Positions 35,973-44,857 are shown, counted from the stretch's first letter. The stretch is DNA of 55,966 nucleotides from Acidobacteriaceae bacterium (GCA_003131585.1 PKVW01000060.1:9194-65159), one strand, 5' to 3'. Translations and numbers: made by a program. The notes: generated by a model not told the origin, from the sequence alone.

Positions 35973-36728
35973 TTGCGCATACTGCTGCTTAGCGACATTC
36001 ACGCCAATCTCGAAGCGCTGGAGGCCTGCCTCTCGGCGGCTCCAGCGTTCGATTTCGTAGCCAACCTCGGCGACGTCGTGGGCTATGGAGCCTCGCCCAA
36101 TGAAGTCATCGAGCGCGCCCGCAGCCTGGGAAAGACTTTCGTCCGCGGCAATCACGACAAGGCCGCGACCGGGCTGCTGGAACTGGATGATTTCAACCCC
36201 ATGGCCGCCGCCGCCGCAATCTGGACCCGGGATCAGTTGACGCCGGAGCATCACGAATGGCTGCGCGCTTTACCGCAAGGCCCGCTTCCTCTGGAGGACT
36301 TCCCGCACGTGCAGCTGGTCCACGGTTCGCCGGACGACGAAGATGTCTATGTCGTTTCGCTCGGCGATGCGCTGGTGCCGCTCCTCGCCCTCGCGACGCC
36401 GCTGACTTTCTTCGGCCATACCCACCTGCAGGGTGGATTCTTCGCCAACGGTTCCAGTGCCGATGGTTTCCGTCCGGAATACCGTACGATCGGGCAAGCC
36501 GAGTCGGTCTCGTTGCAACTGAAGCCGGCCACGCGTTACATGATTAATCCCGGCTCGGTCGGACAACCGCGCGACGGAGACTGGCGCGCCGCCTTCGCCC
36601 TGTTCGACACGGAAGCCCAGGTCGTCCACTTCCACCGCACGCCTTACAACCTGAAAGCCGCGCAGGACCGCATCTTCGCCGCCAACCTGCCGGCGCGCCT
36701 CGCTACGCGCCTAGCCGCCGGACGCTAA
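35973..36728 (+). CDS. Metallophosphoesterase
   Basis: A 251-residue calcineurin-like phosphoesterase. Metal-binding motifs in order: DIHANLEAL (first metal site), GDVVGYGASPNEVIE, RGNHDKAA (GNHD), a later His in LVHGSPDDE and FFGHTHLQGGF (GHTH). The TTG at 35973 starts the family sequence RILLLSDIHANL; no better start is visible. It hydrolyses phosphoesters with two metals; the substrate is unknown, and the closest types are YfcE-like and diadenosine-tetraphosphatase-like enzymes. It follows oppD by about 75 bp with no clear functional link. Confidence 0.88.
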   Translation: MRILLLSDIHANLEALEACLSAAPAFDFVANLGDVVGYGASPNEVIERARSLGKTFVRGNHDKAATGLLELDDFNPMAAAAAIWTRDQLTPEHHEWLRALPQGPLPLEDFPHVQLVHGSPDDEDVYVVSLGDALVPLLALATPLTFFGHTHLQGGFFANGSSADGFRPEYRTIGQAESVSLQLKPATRYMINPGSVGQPRDGDWRAAFALFDTEAQVVHFHRTPYNLKAAQDRIFAANLPARLATRLAAGR

Positions 36729-36857
36729 GTCACGTGTGGCGCGGGCGCCCTCGCCCGCGACTCTAACCACCACCCCAACGGTCGCAAGGCCGTAGGTCCT
36801 GGCCAGCATCGCATGTCCTGATTTGTCCAACCCAACTGCCGTTGTAAACTCGGACAC

Positions 36858-37346
36858 ATGCCTTACCGCCGCAGCGCCGGAACTAGAGCTCTCTTTCCCC
36901 ATCGCGAGAACTCCCAGCGCGAAAATCCTCCCGAGCACTACCTGATCGCGCACAGCGACGGCGGCGCGCGCGGCAACCCCGGCCCCGCCGGTTATGGCGT
37001 CGTCATCCAGGATCAGTCCGGACGCAAAGTCGCCCATCTCAGCGAGTACCTCGACCACCAGACCAACAACTTCGCCGAGTATCAGGGCCTGATCGCGGCG
37101 CTCGAATACGCTCTCGAGCACGGTCCCAAAGCCCTCAAGCTGATCAGCGACTCGGAGTTGCTCGTCCGCCAGATCAAGGGCATCTATAAGGTGAAGAACG
37201 CGACGCTTAAGGATCTCCACGGCCGCGCCAAAGAATTAATCGCGCAACTCGAATGGTTCTCCATCGGCCATGCTCTCCGCGAACATAATCGCGAAGCCGA
37301 CCGCCTGGCCAACGAAGCCATGGACAAAGGGACGGGACGGGTGTAG
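36858..37346 (+). CDS. RNase HI-domain protein
   Basis: A 162-residue RNase H-fold protein. Catalytic acidic residues are visible in SDGGARGNPGPAGYG (first Asp), NNFAEYQGLIAAL (Glu), LISDSELLV (Asp) and HNREADRLANEAM (Asp). The N-terminus (about 25 residues) is a basic extension (YRRSAGTRALFPHREN) of the type seen in some bacterial RNase HI homologues. It would cleave the RNA strand of RNA-DNA hybrids. The reading frame stays open after the TAG stop for 78 more codons, ending in a small beta domain (see 37347-37580). Confidence 0.9.
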   Translation: MPYRRSAGTRALFPHRENSQRENPPEHYLIAHSDGGARGNPGPAGYGVVIQDQSGRKVAHLSEYLDHQTNNFAEYQGLIAALEYALEHGPKALKLISDSELLVRQIKGIYKVKNATLKDLHGRAKELIAQLEWFSIGHALREHNREADRLANEAMDKGTGRV

Positions 37347-37406
37347 CCCGCGCCCTCGCCCGCGAACGCCGACCGAGGCAAAGAACCTGAGGGCAAAGCA
37401 GGAGGT

Positions 37407-37580
37407 GTGGGCACCGGAAGCCATTCGGGCACGGGCGACACCCCCGCGCGGTCATCCCCCAATCCCAATCTTGCGCAGCAGGAACTAGAAGGCGTGATTC
37501 GCAACGGAGTCGTGGAGCTGGTGAACGGCAAGCTCCCCGACGGCACCCGAGTGCAAGTGCGAGCGAAAAGGGGAGTATGA
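37407..37580 (+). CDS. Possible small DUF104/AF2212-like beta-domain ORF in frame after RNase H
   Basis: In the same frame as the RNase H gene and after its TAG there are 78 open codons. From GTG 37407 they read GTGSHSGTGDTPARSSPNPN and then the segment ELEGVIRNGVVELVNGKLPD followed by GTRVQVRAKRGV. The last part resembles the AF2212/DUF104 antitoxin-like beta domain (nGvv.L....LP.Gt.V.V). AGGAGG lies only one base before this GTG, too close for a normal start. It may be a separate short gene, a read-through extension of the RNase H protein, or a fusion broken by the stop. Confidence 0.35.
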   Translation: MGTGSHSGTGDTPARSSPNPNLAQQELEGVIRNGVVELVNGKLPDGTRVQVRAKRGV

Positions 37581-37615
37581 GCTCGGAGCTAGCGGCCAGA
37601 AGCTAAAGCTGACTT

Positions 37616-38110
37616 TCACTCCGCAGCCGAAGTATGGTCGTGCACAATCTTCCATCCCTCGGGAAACTTGCGGAACACCAGCGTGAACAGTCCATGCGGC
37701 GTCTTGCCATCGGGCATCGTCAACAGCCACGCCCCGCGCACGAAGGCCGCATCCGAGCCCAGCACCTCGACGCGCAGACCGGAGAATTCCAACTTCCCCA
37801 TCTCGTGCCCGGGACTGGCATACGCCGCGCGGTAACGATCAATCGTGGCCTGCCATCCGTCATGCTCTTTCGCGCCAGAGAAAAATGTGAGCTGCGGAGA
37901 ATTCCAGTAGCCCGCCATGAAGCCCTCGAGATCGTGCCGGTTCCAGGCTTCCTGCTGCGTTCGCAGCACGTGCTCGATGGCAGCTTTCGCGCCGTCGTTG
38001 CCCGAGCCGCTCGATGCGGCCTGGGCAAGGGCCTGATCGCTGGTTGCGAGGAGCATGACCTGCGACCAGCCAAAGAAGAAAAAGAAGTAGAGGATAAACC
38101 GGTTGCGCAT
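37616..38110 (-). CDS. Exported SnoaL-like (DUF4440) protein
   Basis: A 164-residue protein with signal peptide (MRNRFILYFFFFFGWSQVMLL, then DQALA|QA). The rest follows the DUF4440 layout: EHVLRTQQEAWNRHDLEGFMAGYW, FFSGAKEHDGWQATIDRYRAAY, VLGSDAAFVRGAWLLT and GLFTLVFRKFPEGWKIVHDHTS. Function unknown. The fold and export match the DUF4440 protein at 17728-18204, but the two are not close copies. Confidence 0.85.
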   Translation of the reverse strand: MRNRFILYFFFFFGWSQVMLLATSDQALAQAASSGSGNDGAKAAIEHVLRTQQEAWNRHDLEGFMAGYWNSPQLTFFSGAKEHDGWQATIDRYRAAYASPGHEMGKLEFSGLRVEVLGSDAAFVRGAWLLTMPDGKTPHGLFTLVFRKFPEGWKIVHDHTSAAE

Positions 38111-38263
38111 GCAACCTCCGGATCTTTGCTAACCCGAGCGCACCAGTTTCGCACAACTTCCGACGGGGGCACAGAATTACGGGAGCGATTTCGAAGCGGA
38201 CCGCAGAGTCGGTGGCTAAGACGCAACGAAGCTACGTCTCCTTGGAACGCGATGCTTAAAAAC

Positions 38264-38740
38264 TTACGCCCGGCCCTTCTTGACCGCGGCCGCTTTGCCG
38301 GCAACTTCCCAGGGCCGCTTCGGCCGGTCGACAGGCGCCTCGTCGCGATCCTCAACGCGGTCGTAGTGGTAGGACTCGCTTACCGTCCCGAGCGATTCGT
38401 TGTACAGGCTGGGGAGTCCAAGCGCCACTTTCAGCTCTTCGGTAAACGACTGCAGCGCTTTGAGGTGTTCGGCAGTGGCGGGAACTTCCGTCTTCGAGTT
38501 CTTCAAAAACTGCTGGTAGCCGCGGTTGACCAGCTTCGAGATCTCGCTGCCGATCAGGTATCCGGGATAGGCGAAAATCTTCACGCCATCTTCGGCCGTC
38601 TTTTGAATCGCGGACGAGACGTTGTATTTTCTCAGGAATACGCGCCCGTTCGTACCCGGCGCTTCCAGCACGTCGAAACCGTGCTCGCGCAACCAGGTTA
38701 GGGCTTCCTCGTAGGTTCGTGCTTCCATCGCTTTGGACAT
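38264..38740 (-). CDS. Conserved hypothetical protein
   Basis: A 158-residue soluble protein without a domain I recognise. It starts YEEALTWLREHGFDVLEAPG and contains VFLRKYNVSSAIQKTAEDG, FAYPGYLIGSEISKLVNRGYQQFL, and AEHLKALQSFTEELKVALGLPSLYNESLG. The end is charged and ends KKGRA. There is no signal peptide or membrane helix. It lies on the strand opposite cysM and overlaps none of its neighbours. Confidence 0.7.
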   Translation of the reverse strand: MSKAMEARTYEEALTWLREHGFDVLEAPGTNGRVFLRKYNVSSAIQKTAEDGVKIFAYPGYLIGSEISKLVNRGYQQFLKNSKTEVPATAEHLKALQSFTEELKVALGLPSLYNESLGTVSESYHYDRVEDRDEAPVDRPKRPWEVAGKAAAVKKGRA

Positions 38741-38898
38741 TTTCTACGCTTCCAATCCCTTTGATGCGGGGCGCGCAAATCGCGCGACGCTCATTTCGGG
38801 CTGCATCGTCTTGCAATCTGTCATCTAAAGACACCATACTACATAGCGTATTTCGCGCTTTCCTGCATATTACGATAGTCACGAGGAATGCTTCGATC

Positions 38899-39888
38899 AT
38901 GGTTCAGATCCCAGCCGGGCGGGCGGCAACCTTCCCGGCTCATCATGCGCCGGAACCCGCCATCCCCCGTCCGGGGCAGAGTCTGCTGGACCGCATCGGC
39001 AACACGCCGCTGCTGCGCTTTGATCGGCTCACCGCGCATCTTCCCAGCGTGACACTTTTGGGCAAGGCCGAATGGCACAATCCCGGCGGCTCGGTGAAAG
39101 ACCGCGCCGCTGCCAACATCGTCGCCGAAGGCCGGTTGAGCGGCCAGTTCACTCCCGGCAAAATCCTGCTCGACGCCACCAGCGGCAACACCGGCATTGC
39201 CTATGCCATGCTGGGCGCGGCTGAGCGATTCCCGGTCACCTTGTGCATGCCGCAGAACGTTTCCGCCGAGCGTAAAAAGATTTTGAACGCTTATGGAGCG
39301 AACATTATTTATACCGATGCCGGGGACGGCTCCGACGGCGCCATCCGCGCGGCTCGCGAACTTGCCGCCCAGCATCCTGATTTATATTTCTACGCCGATC
39401 AGTACTCCAACGACGCCAACTGGCTCGCGCACTATCACGGTACGGCCAACGAAATCTGGCAACAGACCGGAGGGCGGATCACTCACTTCGTTGCCATGCT
39501 CGGTACCAGCGGCACGTTCACGGGCACGTCGCGGCGTTTGAAGGAACTGAATCCGACGATCCGCTGCATCTCGCTGCAACCCGATTCCGCCTTTCACGGC
39601 ATTGAAGGCGCGAAGCACATGGCCAGCGCCATCGTGCCTAAGATTTACGACCCGAAACTGGCGGATGACAATCTTGAGATCGCGACCGAAGACGCCTACG
39701 CCACGGCCCGCCGCATCGCCCGGGACTGCGGAGTGCTCCTGGGAATCTCGGCCGCGGCCGGCATCTTCGCCAGCCTCAAAATCGCCGAACAGCTTCCACC
39801 CGGAGAAGAGCAGCAGGCCGTGATTGTCACCATTCTCTGCGACTCCGGCGACAAGTACCTGAGTGAGAGATTCTGGACGGAGGAATGA
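38899..39888 (+). CDS. cysM: CysO-dependent cysteine synthase (CysM-type)
   Basis: A 329-residue PLP enzyme of the cysteine-synthase family. The start at ATG 38899 is set by the family N-terminus and a GAGGA site 11 nt upstream; the open frame extends further upstream. PLP lysine Lys67 is in NPGGSVKDRAA, the substrate loop is TSGNTG (94-99), and the PLP-phosphate loop GTSGTFTGTS comes later. The sequence resembles mycobacterial CysM, which uses O-phosphoserine and the thiocarboxylate of CysO. The next gene (50 bp) is the JAMM protease that releases cysteine from CysO, and cysO and moeZ are also in the window. Confidence 0.92.
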   Translation: MVQIPAGRAATFPAHHAPEPAIPRPGQSLLDRIGNTPLLRFDRLTAHLPSVTLLGKAEWHNPGGSVKDRAAANIVAEGRLSGQFTPGKILLDATSGNTGIAYAMLGAAERFPVTLCMPQNVSAERKKILNAYGANIIYTDAGDGSDGAIRAARELAAQHPDLYFYADQYSNDANWLAHYHGTANEIWQQTGGRITHFVAMLGTSGTFTGTSRRLKELNPTIRCISLQPDSAFHGIEGAKHMASAIVPKIYDPKLADDNLEIATEDAYATARRIARDCGVLLGISAAAGIFASLKIAEQLPPGEEQQAVIVTILCDSGDKYLSERFWTEE

Positions 39889-39938
39889 AACCTCACAACT
39901 GAAGGCGAAGGGTGTCTCCGTGGTAACTTCTGATTTCG

Positions 39939-40379
39939 ATGCTGAAACTCGCGCGTAAAGATTATGAAGCCCTCCGCCAGCACGGCGAGGAAACCTACCC
40001 GCATGAATGCTGCGGCGTGCTGCTCGGTCGAGTGGATAACGACGACGGCGACTTCCGCATCGTGACCTCGACGGCACGTTGCGGCAACACCCGCACCGAC
40101 TCGCCCCAGAACCGCTACAACATCGATCCCCGCGAACTGGTGCGCGTCCAGCGCGAGGGCCGTGAGCGCGGCGAGGATATTGTCGGGTTCTACCACTCCC
40201 ACCCCGACCATCCGGCGCGCTGGTCGCAGACCGATCTCGCCGAAGCCCACTGGTTCGGCTGCTCCTACGTCATCACCAGCGTGGAAAAGGGGAAAGCGGC
40301 GATCACGAACTCGTTTGAACTCGCGGGCTCCGACGAGGCTGACAAGCAACTCGTCGCCGAGAAGATCGAGGTGATCTAG
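39939..40379 (+). CDS. mec: JAMM/MPN+ metalloprotease, Mec-like
   Basis: A 146-residue protein with a complete JAMM motif: Glu23 in YPHECCGVLLG, His86 and His88 in FYHSHPDHPARWSQTDLA, Ser96 and Asp99. This is the zinc site of the MPN+/JAMM isopeptidases. In mycobacteria the homologue (Mec) releases cysteine from CysO-Cys; in other bacteria similar enzymes trim two residues from carrier proteins. Here cysO ends GGAV, so both jobs are possible. It follows cysM by 50 bp on the same strand, and they are probably cotranscribed. Confidence 0.92.
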   Translation: MLKLARKDYEALRQHGEETYPHECCGVLLGRVDNDDGDFRIVTSTARCGNTRTDSPQNRYNIDPRELVRVQREGRERGEDIVGFYHSHPDHPARWSQTDLAEAHWFGCSYVITSVEKGKAAITNSFELAGSDEADKQLVAEKIEVI

Positions 40380-41228
40380 GTGCAGCCAGACGCCACCGCA
40401 GATGTGGGGACAGGCGCCCTCGGCTCTCCGTCGGGCCGGAGGCCCGATTTCTGTCTCTCCAAGTCTGTCTCCCTAGGAAGGAGCCGCGGTCCCCCGCATG
40501 TTCCACGCTCTTCGCCGGTGTCGGACTTCCGGCCGCACATGGACAAATCCCTTGCCTGACGCTGGGTTTCTCCATTTTTCACAATGACGCAAAGGTCTGC
40601 CTGTGACTGCAAGCGCGTTTCTCCCTAATACTTTGGGATCGCCAAAAAACTGTCTGGCGTGCCTTCTGCGCGGAATTACTCCCGCCGCTGCACCAATTCC
40701 GGTCACCCGCCTGTGGACAGCCTGCACTTGCCTGAAAACACGAGAGTTACAAACGTAAACTTTTGATTGACTCCTAAAATAGAAGGAGTACAAACATAAT
40801 CGTTCTTTGATGGCTTCTAAAGTTTTTCCGGTTGGTGCCGCGTCCGGGACTCAAGCGTAGTCACCCTCTGCATGAAAATGCGGAGGGAAGGCAAGCAAGG
40901 GTCTATAGCAAAGCGCTGGTCGAGGAGAACAAGAAGAAACGTCGAAGGCAGGATAGAGTTCCGAGGCGTTGGGTAGGTTTTTCCGGTTGGCGGTAAGCCC
41001 GGAGCCCGAGCGAAGATCGCATGCGGCACCCCGCAAGGGAAGCTGCCATAGCAGGTCAAGCAAGGGTCTAACGCGAGCTACTGGCCGAGACGAATGGACC
41101 CAACACCACCTCGGAACTCTTATTTCTTGGTTCCCGCCTCAGCAACCTTGCATCTATTAAGTTCCCGGGCTAAAAACTTACTGGAGGGGATGCTGCTAGG
41201 TTCGAACGTTCGAATTGCCCAGCGACGC
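40380..41228. other. Gene-free stretch with structured repeats
   Basis: No convincing gene. It holds a hairpin with CGGGCC/GGCCCG near 40433, a second ACTCCT/AGGAGT hairpin (40770-40789) with flanking tacaaacgtaa/tacaaacataa repeats, the tandem repeat pair at 40822-41092, and a perfect 14-bp palindrome ttcgaacgttcgaa (41201-41214). It lies downstream (3') of the SLOG-PRTase pair. Confidence 0.5.
40822..41092. repeat. Tandem pair of about 110-bp structured repeats
   Basis: Copy A (40822-40927) and copy B (40978-41092) both start gtttttccggttgg and both contain caagcaagggtcta near the end, followed by a gc-rich tail with ctgg and cgag. Each has a hairpin in the middle closed by a GNRA-type loop: ccctctgcat-GAAA-atgcggaggg in A, ccc-GCAA-ggg in B. 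Conserved ends with variable but structured middles suggest a functional RNA or a mobile element. I do not recognise a known family. Confidence 0.55.
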
Positions 41229-41780
41229 TTAACGGAGATCGGCAAACTGCACGTCGAGTGACGCTGGCTCTCCGATTCCTATTGACGTCAGAAATGCAGG
41301 GGCATCACCGATTCCGTTCGCGCGAAGAGCTTCATGGAGGTCTTCGAAGATGGACAGCTTGAAGAATAGCTTCTTCGGAGCAAGATAAAGGAGAACTTTC
41401 TTGTGGGCATTCAGTAGGCTGACAACATTTGTCAGCGTTCCTTTGCTCTCGCCATCCCACAACATGAAGCCGCACTTTGCATCTTTGGCCATCGCCAAGT
41501 CCTTAATGCCGTAGTAATGGCGATCATGCCTTGAACCTGTGTCCGCCGAATGCACTCGCATAGGCCATTGTCCGACATTGTTGCGACAGACCTCCATACA
41601 GTAGACCACCACCTCTCGATGGCCACACTCCGCGAGATATCGCTGTACCGCCTTATCAACCCCGTTGGCGTCGCCGACCAGGACCGTGAGGCTTTGCTTG
41701 ATGATGTTGTCGAGTCGCTCCCTGACTTGCGAGTTCAGCCTCGGCACAGCACGCGAGCCAGCAACAAAAACACAGGTCAT
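41229..41780 (-). CDS. SLOG-superfamily protein (DUF2493/YpsA-like)
   Basis: A 183-residue Rossmann-like protein. It opens TCVFVAGSRAVPRLNSQVR and LTVLVGDANGVDKAVQRYLAECG, the GSR and G(D/G)A.GVD pattern of the SLOG superfamily (DUF2493, cpYpsA), then DAKCGFMLWDGESKGTLTNV. SLOG domains are thought to bind nucleotides or derivatives, often as sensors in conflict systems; that is established for the superfamily, not for this protein. It starts two bases after the stop of the phosphoribosyltransferase gene with AGGAG in between, so they are one unit. The DNA is visibly more AT-rich than around it. Confidence 0.78.
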   Translation of the reverse strand: MTCVFVAGSRAVPRLNSQVRERLDNIIKQSLTVLVGDANGVDKAVQRYLAECGHREVVVYCMEVCRNNVGQWPMRVHSADTGSRHDRHYYGIKDLAMAKDAKCGFMLWDGESKGTLTNVVSLLNAHKKVLLYLAPKKLFFKLSIFEDLHEALRANGIGDAPAFLTSIGIGEPASLDVQFADLR

Positions 41781-41782
41781 TC

Positions 41783-42390
41783 TTAACTCCTAGTGCGCGT
41801 GAGCGCGATTGCGTAAACCGCTTTCGCTCGGCCCTGTTCCTTAAGTGTCTTCGCCACGACGTTCATGGTTGCACCAGATTGAAGCAAATCATCGATCAAA
41901 GTATTCGCTTGCCTTCGAGATCCTTGCCAACGTTGAATGCGATGTCCAGCGCCGCAACTCGTTCTGAGTAATCGCCGATATCTTTCATTTGAGGGGTAGT
42001 TTTCGTCTTCTCGAGCGACGTAGTGTCGAGAGCGATCCTCAGAGCCTTGCTCAACTCTGAGGCGATCTCAATGACCGGCTGGTAAGGTCGTTGGAGCTTC
42101 GACGGCGGCATCGGGACGATCACGTCCGCATGGATAGCCCGACCTTGCAAGAATAAAACAACAGCTTCGACGATTGATGGAATGGCGTTCCTATCGCCTT
42201 TGTACTTCAGGCGGTAGACCGATTCACCGAGCGGTGACCTTTGAGTGTCGAACTCGGGGTGTCCGAATTCGTTGTACCCGATCATAGTGCTTGATATGGT
42301 ATGCCGATCCAGAACATACCCCTTATCCCATGAGCCCTTGATCTCCGTGGGTTGGATCTCCAACGGCGACTTTTTCTCGTCTGGAGCCAT
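41783..42390 (-). pseudogene. ComF-like phosphoribosyltransferase with one frameshift
   Basis: The frame starting at 42390 (MAPDEKKSPLEIQ) runs to a stop at 41896 after GKDLEGKRIL. Inserting one T in ctttgatc (41904-41907 region) restores the PRPP-binding motif LLIDDLLQSGATMNVVAK and a C-terminus ending AIALTRTRS at 41783. With that base the protein is about 201 residues and has the ComF-type layout VIVPMPPSKLQRPYQPVIEIASELSKAL. The missing T is in a short T run. The gene forms a unit with the SLOG gene two bases downstream. PRTase plus SLOG pairs have been proposed to work on nucleotide-linked molecules in conflict or stress systems. Confidence 0.72.
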
Positions 42391-42414
42391 TTACAAATAG
42401 GCTATCAGTTTCTA

Positions 42415-44010
42415 CTACAGCGGTATATTCCCATGCTTCTTCGGCGGGTTCTTATCCCGCTTGTTCTCCAGCATGGCCAGCGCCTGAATCAGTTTCTTCC
42501 GCGTCTCCCGCGGTTGGATGATGGCATCGACGAAGCCGCGGTCGGCGGCGACGTAGGGGCTGGCGAAGCGGTCGCGGAATTCTTCGATCTTGCTCTGGCG
42601 CAATTCCTGGCGCTCTTGTGGATTTGCCGCGCTGTCCAGTTCGCGCTTGTAGACGATATCCACCGCGCCTTCCGGGCCCATGACCGCGATCTCGGCGGTC
42701 GGCCACGCGTAGTTCACATCGGTGCGGATGTGTTTGGAGGCCATTACGCAATAGGCGCCGCCGTAGGCTTTGCGCGTGATGACCGTCACCTTCGGCACCG
42801 TGGCTTCGGCGAAGGCGAAGAGCAGCTTCGCGCCGTGCTTGATGATGCCGCCGTATTCCTGCGCGGTGCCGGGCAGAAATCCTGGGACATCTTCGAACGT
42901 GATCAGCGGAATGTTGAAGCAGTCGCAGAAGCGGACGAAGCGCGCGCCTTTGACCGACGCGTTGATATCGAGCGTACCCGCCAGCATGGCCGGATTGTTG
43001 GCGACGATGCCGACGGAGCGGCCGTCCAGGCGCGCGAATCCGACGACCATGTTTTTCGCGTAGTGCTCCTGCACTTCGAAGAAGTAGGCGTCGTCGACCA
43101 CGGCGTGGATCACATCCTTCATGTCGTAGGGCAGATTCGATTGCGCGGGGACGATCGTGTCGAGCGCGGCATCGGCGTGGGCGTCGTTACGGGCGTCGTT
43201 ATGATCTTCGCCAGGACTGCGGGGATCGGTGCAGGCCTTGCGCGGCGGGTCGTCCAAGTTATTCGACGGCAAAAAGCTCAGCAACTCCCGCACCATCGAC
43301 AAACACTCGGCATCGTCGTGCGCCAGAAAGTGCGCTACGCCTGAAGTCTCGTTGTGGGTCATGGCGCCGCCGAGCTGCTCTTTGGTGACTTCTTCCATCG
43401 TCACGGTCTTGATGACGTCTGGCCCGGTGATGAACATGTAGGAAGTCTTGTCGACCATGAGGACGAAGTCGGTAATCGCGGGCGAATAGACGGCACCGCC
43501 CGCGCACGGGCCCATGATCGCCGAAATCTGCGGCACCACTCCGCTATACAAGGTGTTGCGCAGAAAAATGTCGGCATATCCGGCCAGCGACGCCACGCCT
43601 TCCTGAATGCGCGCGCCTCCGGAGTCGTTCAACCCGATCACGGGCGCGCCCATCTTCGCCGCCAGATCCATGATCTTGACGATCTTCGCCGCGTTCGTCT
43701 CCGAGAGCGAGCCGCCAAACACGGTGAAGTCCTGCGCGAAAACGTAGACCAGACGGCCTTCGATGCGGCCGTAGCCGGTGATAAAGCCGTCGCCGTAGGG
43801 CTTTTGCTCGGCCATGCCGAAGTCGTTGCAGCGGTGGGTGACCAGCTTGTCCGTTTCTTCGAACGTACCGTCGTCGAGCAGGAACTCAATGCGCTCCCCC
43901 GCCGACATCTTGCCTTCCTTGTGCTGGCGCTCGCGCCGCTTCTCGCCTCCGCCGGCTTCGGCAAGATGGTTGCGCCTTTTCAGTTCTGCGGCTTTTTCTT
44001 CGAGATTCAT
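42415..44010 (-). CDS. Acyl-CoA carboxylase carboxyltransferase (propionyl/methylcrotonyl-CoA type)
   Basis: A 531-residue carboxyltransferase beta subunit. I start at ATG 44010 ([14 protein letters not shown]), the usual family start. Two crotonase-fold halves are visible: [24 protein letters not shown] with [21 protein letters not shown] in the first, and [43 protein letters not shown] with [22 protein letters not shown] in the second. It carboxylates propionyl- or another acyl-CoA with a biotin partner that is not in the window. An Asp/Ala/His-rich insertion lies near residues 255-285 and is encoded by short tandem repeats. Confidence 0.92.
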   Translation of the reverse strand: MNLEEKAAELKRRNHLAEAGGGEKRRERQHKEGKMSAGERIEFLLDDGTFEETDKLVTHRCNDFGMAEQKPYGDGFITGYGRIEGRLVYVFAQDFTVFGGSLSETNAAKIVKIMDLAAKMGAPVIGLNDSGGARIQEGVASLAGYADIFLRNTLYSGVVPQISAIMGPCAGGAVYSPAITDFVLMVDKTSYMFITGPDVIKTVTMEEVTKEQLGGAMTHNETSGVAHFLAHDDAECLSMVRELLSFLPSNNLDDPPRKACTDPRSPGEDHNDARNDAHADAALDTIVPAQSNLPYDMKDVIHAVVDDAYFFEVQEHYAKNMVVGFARLDGRSVGIVANNPAMLAGTLDINASVKGARFVRFCDCFNIPLITFEDVPGFLPGTAQEYGGIIKHGAKLLFAFAEATVPKVTVITRKAYGGAYCVMASKHIRTDVNYAWPTAEIAVMGPEGAVDIVYKRELDSAANPQERQELRQSKIEEFRDRFASPYVAADRGFVDAIIQPRETRKKLIQALAMLENKRDKNPPKKHGNIPL

Positions 44011-44096
44011 GTGCGGAAGGATTATAGCGGGTGGGTGGGGCAGGTGTGCGTTTGGGGTAGGGACCTCAACTGCGGCTATGCCGGCCGCACAGCCGA

Positions 44097-44135
44097 GAGC
44101 CTCCCTTGAGCGGAGCCGAAGGGGCGGCTGTTCCC
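44097..44135. repeat. Dispersed repeat, inverted copy of the 34923 type
   Basis: gagcctcccttgagcggagccgaaggggcggctgttccc is the reverse-complement counterpart of the gcttcgctcagggc repeats near oppD. It lies upstream of the carboxylase gene on the minus strand. Confidence 0.6.
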
Positions 44136-44159
44136 ACACGTGCAAAGTGCAGCCGAACG

Positions 44160-44786
44160 CTACTCCATGTCCGATCCCAGTATCTGGTAGCGATACTTCT
44201 TGCCGTCCCAGAAGACGACCGATGAAGTTTCTTCGCCCTCGCCCTTCTCTTCCATGTAGACGCCGAGTATGGTCCTCTTTTTCAACGCGAGCCTTTTCAC
44301 GGTGAGCGTTTTGAAGGGAAGGTTGATCAGCAGGAACTTGGGCTTCGGTTTGTCGGAGCGCCAGGCCTCAGGGCCCACGCCGTGAACGATCAGCAGACTA
44401 ACCCCTTTGCGCTCCGGCTCATCCGAGGCAAATGTCGAAGTGACTTTGACCTCGCCGAAGCCCAGAAAGCTGTTATAGGGATCGGCCACGAGAAAACCGT
44501 ATTCGGCCTGATCCGCCAGCGGATTCTTGCAGCGGCCAGCCACCACAAGGTCATCCACGCCGTCGCCATCGAGATCGCCGACAAACTGCGGAGGGCCCGC
44601 CAGCAACGAACAGTTGTCGCCAAATTCCTTGTGCACATACTCATCGGTGACCGCGGGCACAGGAGATTTGGCATGCGTCGGTGGCGGCGGCTGCTTCTTC
44701 GACTGAGCAGCGAGCGTTGCAAACGCGGCAGAGATCACCAGCAAGCCCAGCAAAACACGGAGGAAGGCAATTCGGGAGAACGACAT
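44160..44786 (-). CDS. Exported protein with FG-GAP-like repeat
   Basis: A 208-residue protein with a signal peptide (about 1-27, [21 protein letters not shown], then AQ|SK). It contains [15 protein letters not shown], a calcium-binding FG-GAP/VCBS-type motif seen in beta-propeller domains, but only one unit, so a full propeller is not present. The rest ([40 protein letters not shown]) is unassigned. Function unknown. Confidence 0.75.
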   Translation of the reverse strand: MSFSRIAFLRVLLGLLVISAAFATLAAQSKKQPPPPTHAKSPVPAVTDEYVHKEFGDNCSLLAGPPQFVGDLDGDGVDDLVVAGRCKNPLADQAEYGFLVADPYNSFLGFGEVKVTSTFASDEPERKGVSLLIVHGVGPEAWRSDKPKPKFLLINLPFKTLTVKRLALKKRTILGVYMEEKGEGEETSSVVFWDGKKYRYQILGSDME

Positions 44787-44857
44787 GTCCCTACTCTAAT
44801 CCCGATCTTTGCGGGAGGGTATAGACACAGATGGTGACCGGTGACCGAGGTACCCAC

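Noticed and set aside
41160-41228. Possible tRNA or tRNA fragment around ggttcgaacgttcgaa
   Set aside because: The T-arm-like motif is part of a perfect palindrome; no acceptor stem or anticodon arm can be drawn.
40380-41228. Retron or group II intron associated with the SLOG-PRTase pair
   Set aside because: No reverse transcriptase gene or recognisable domain V; the repeats have GNRA loops but no further intron features.
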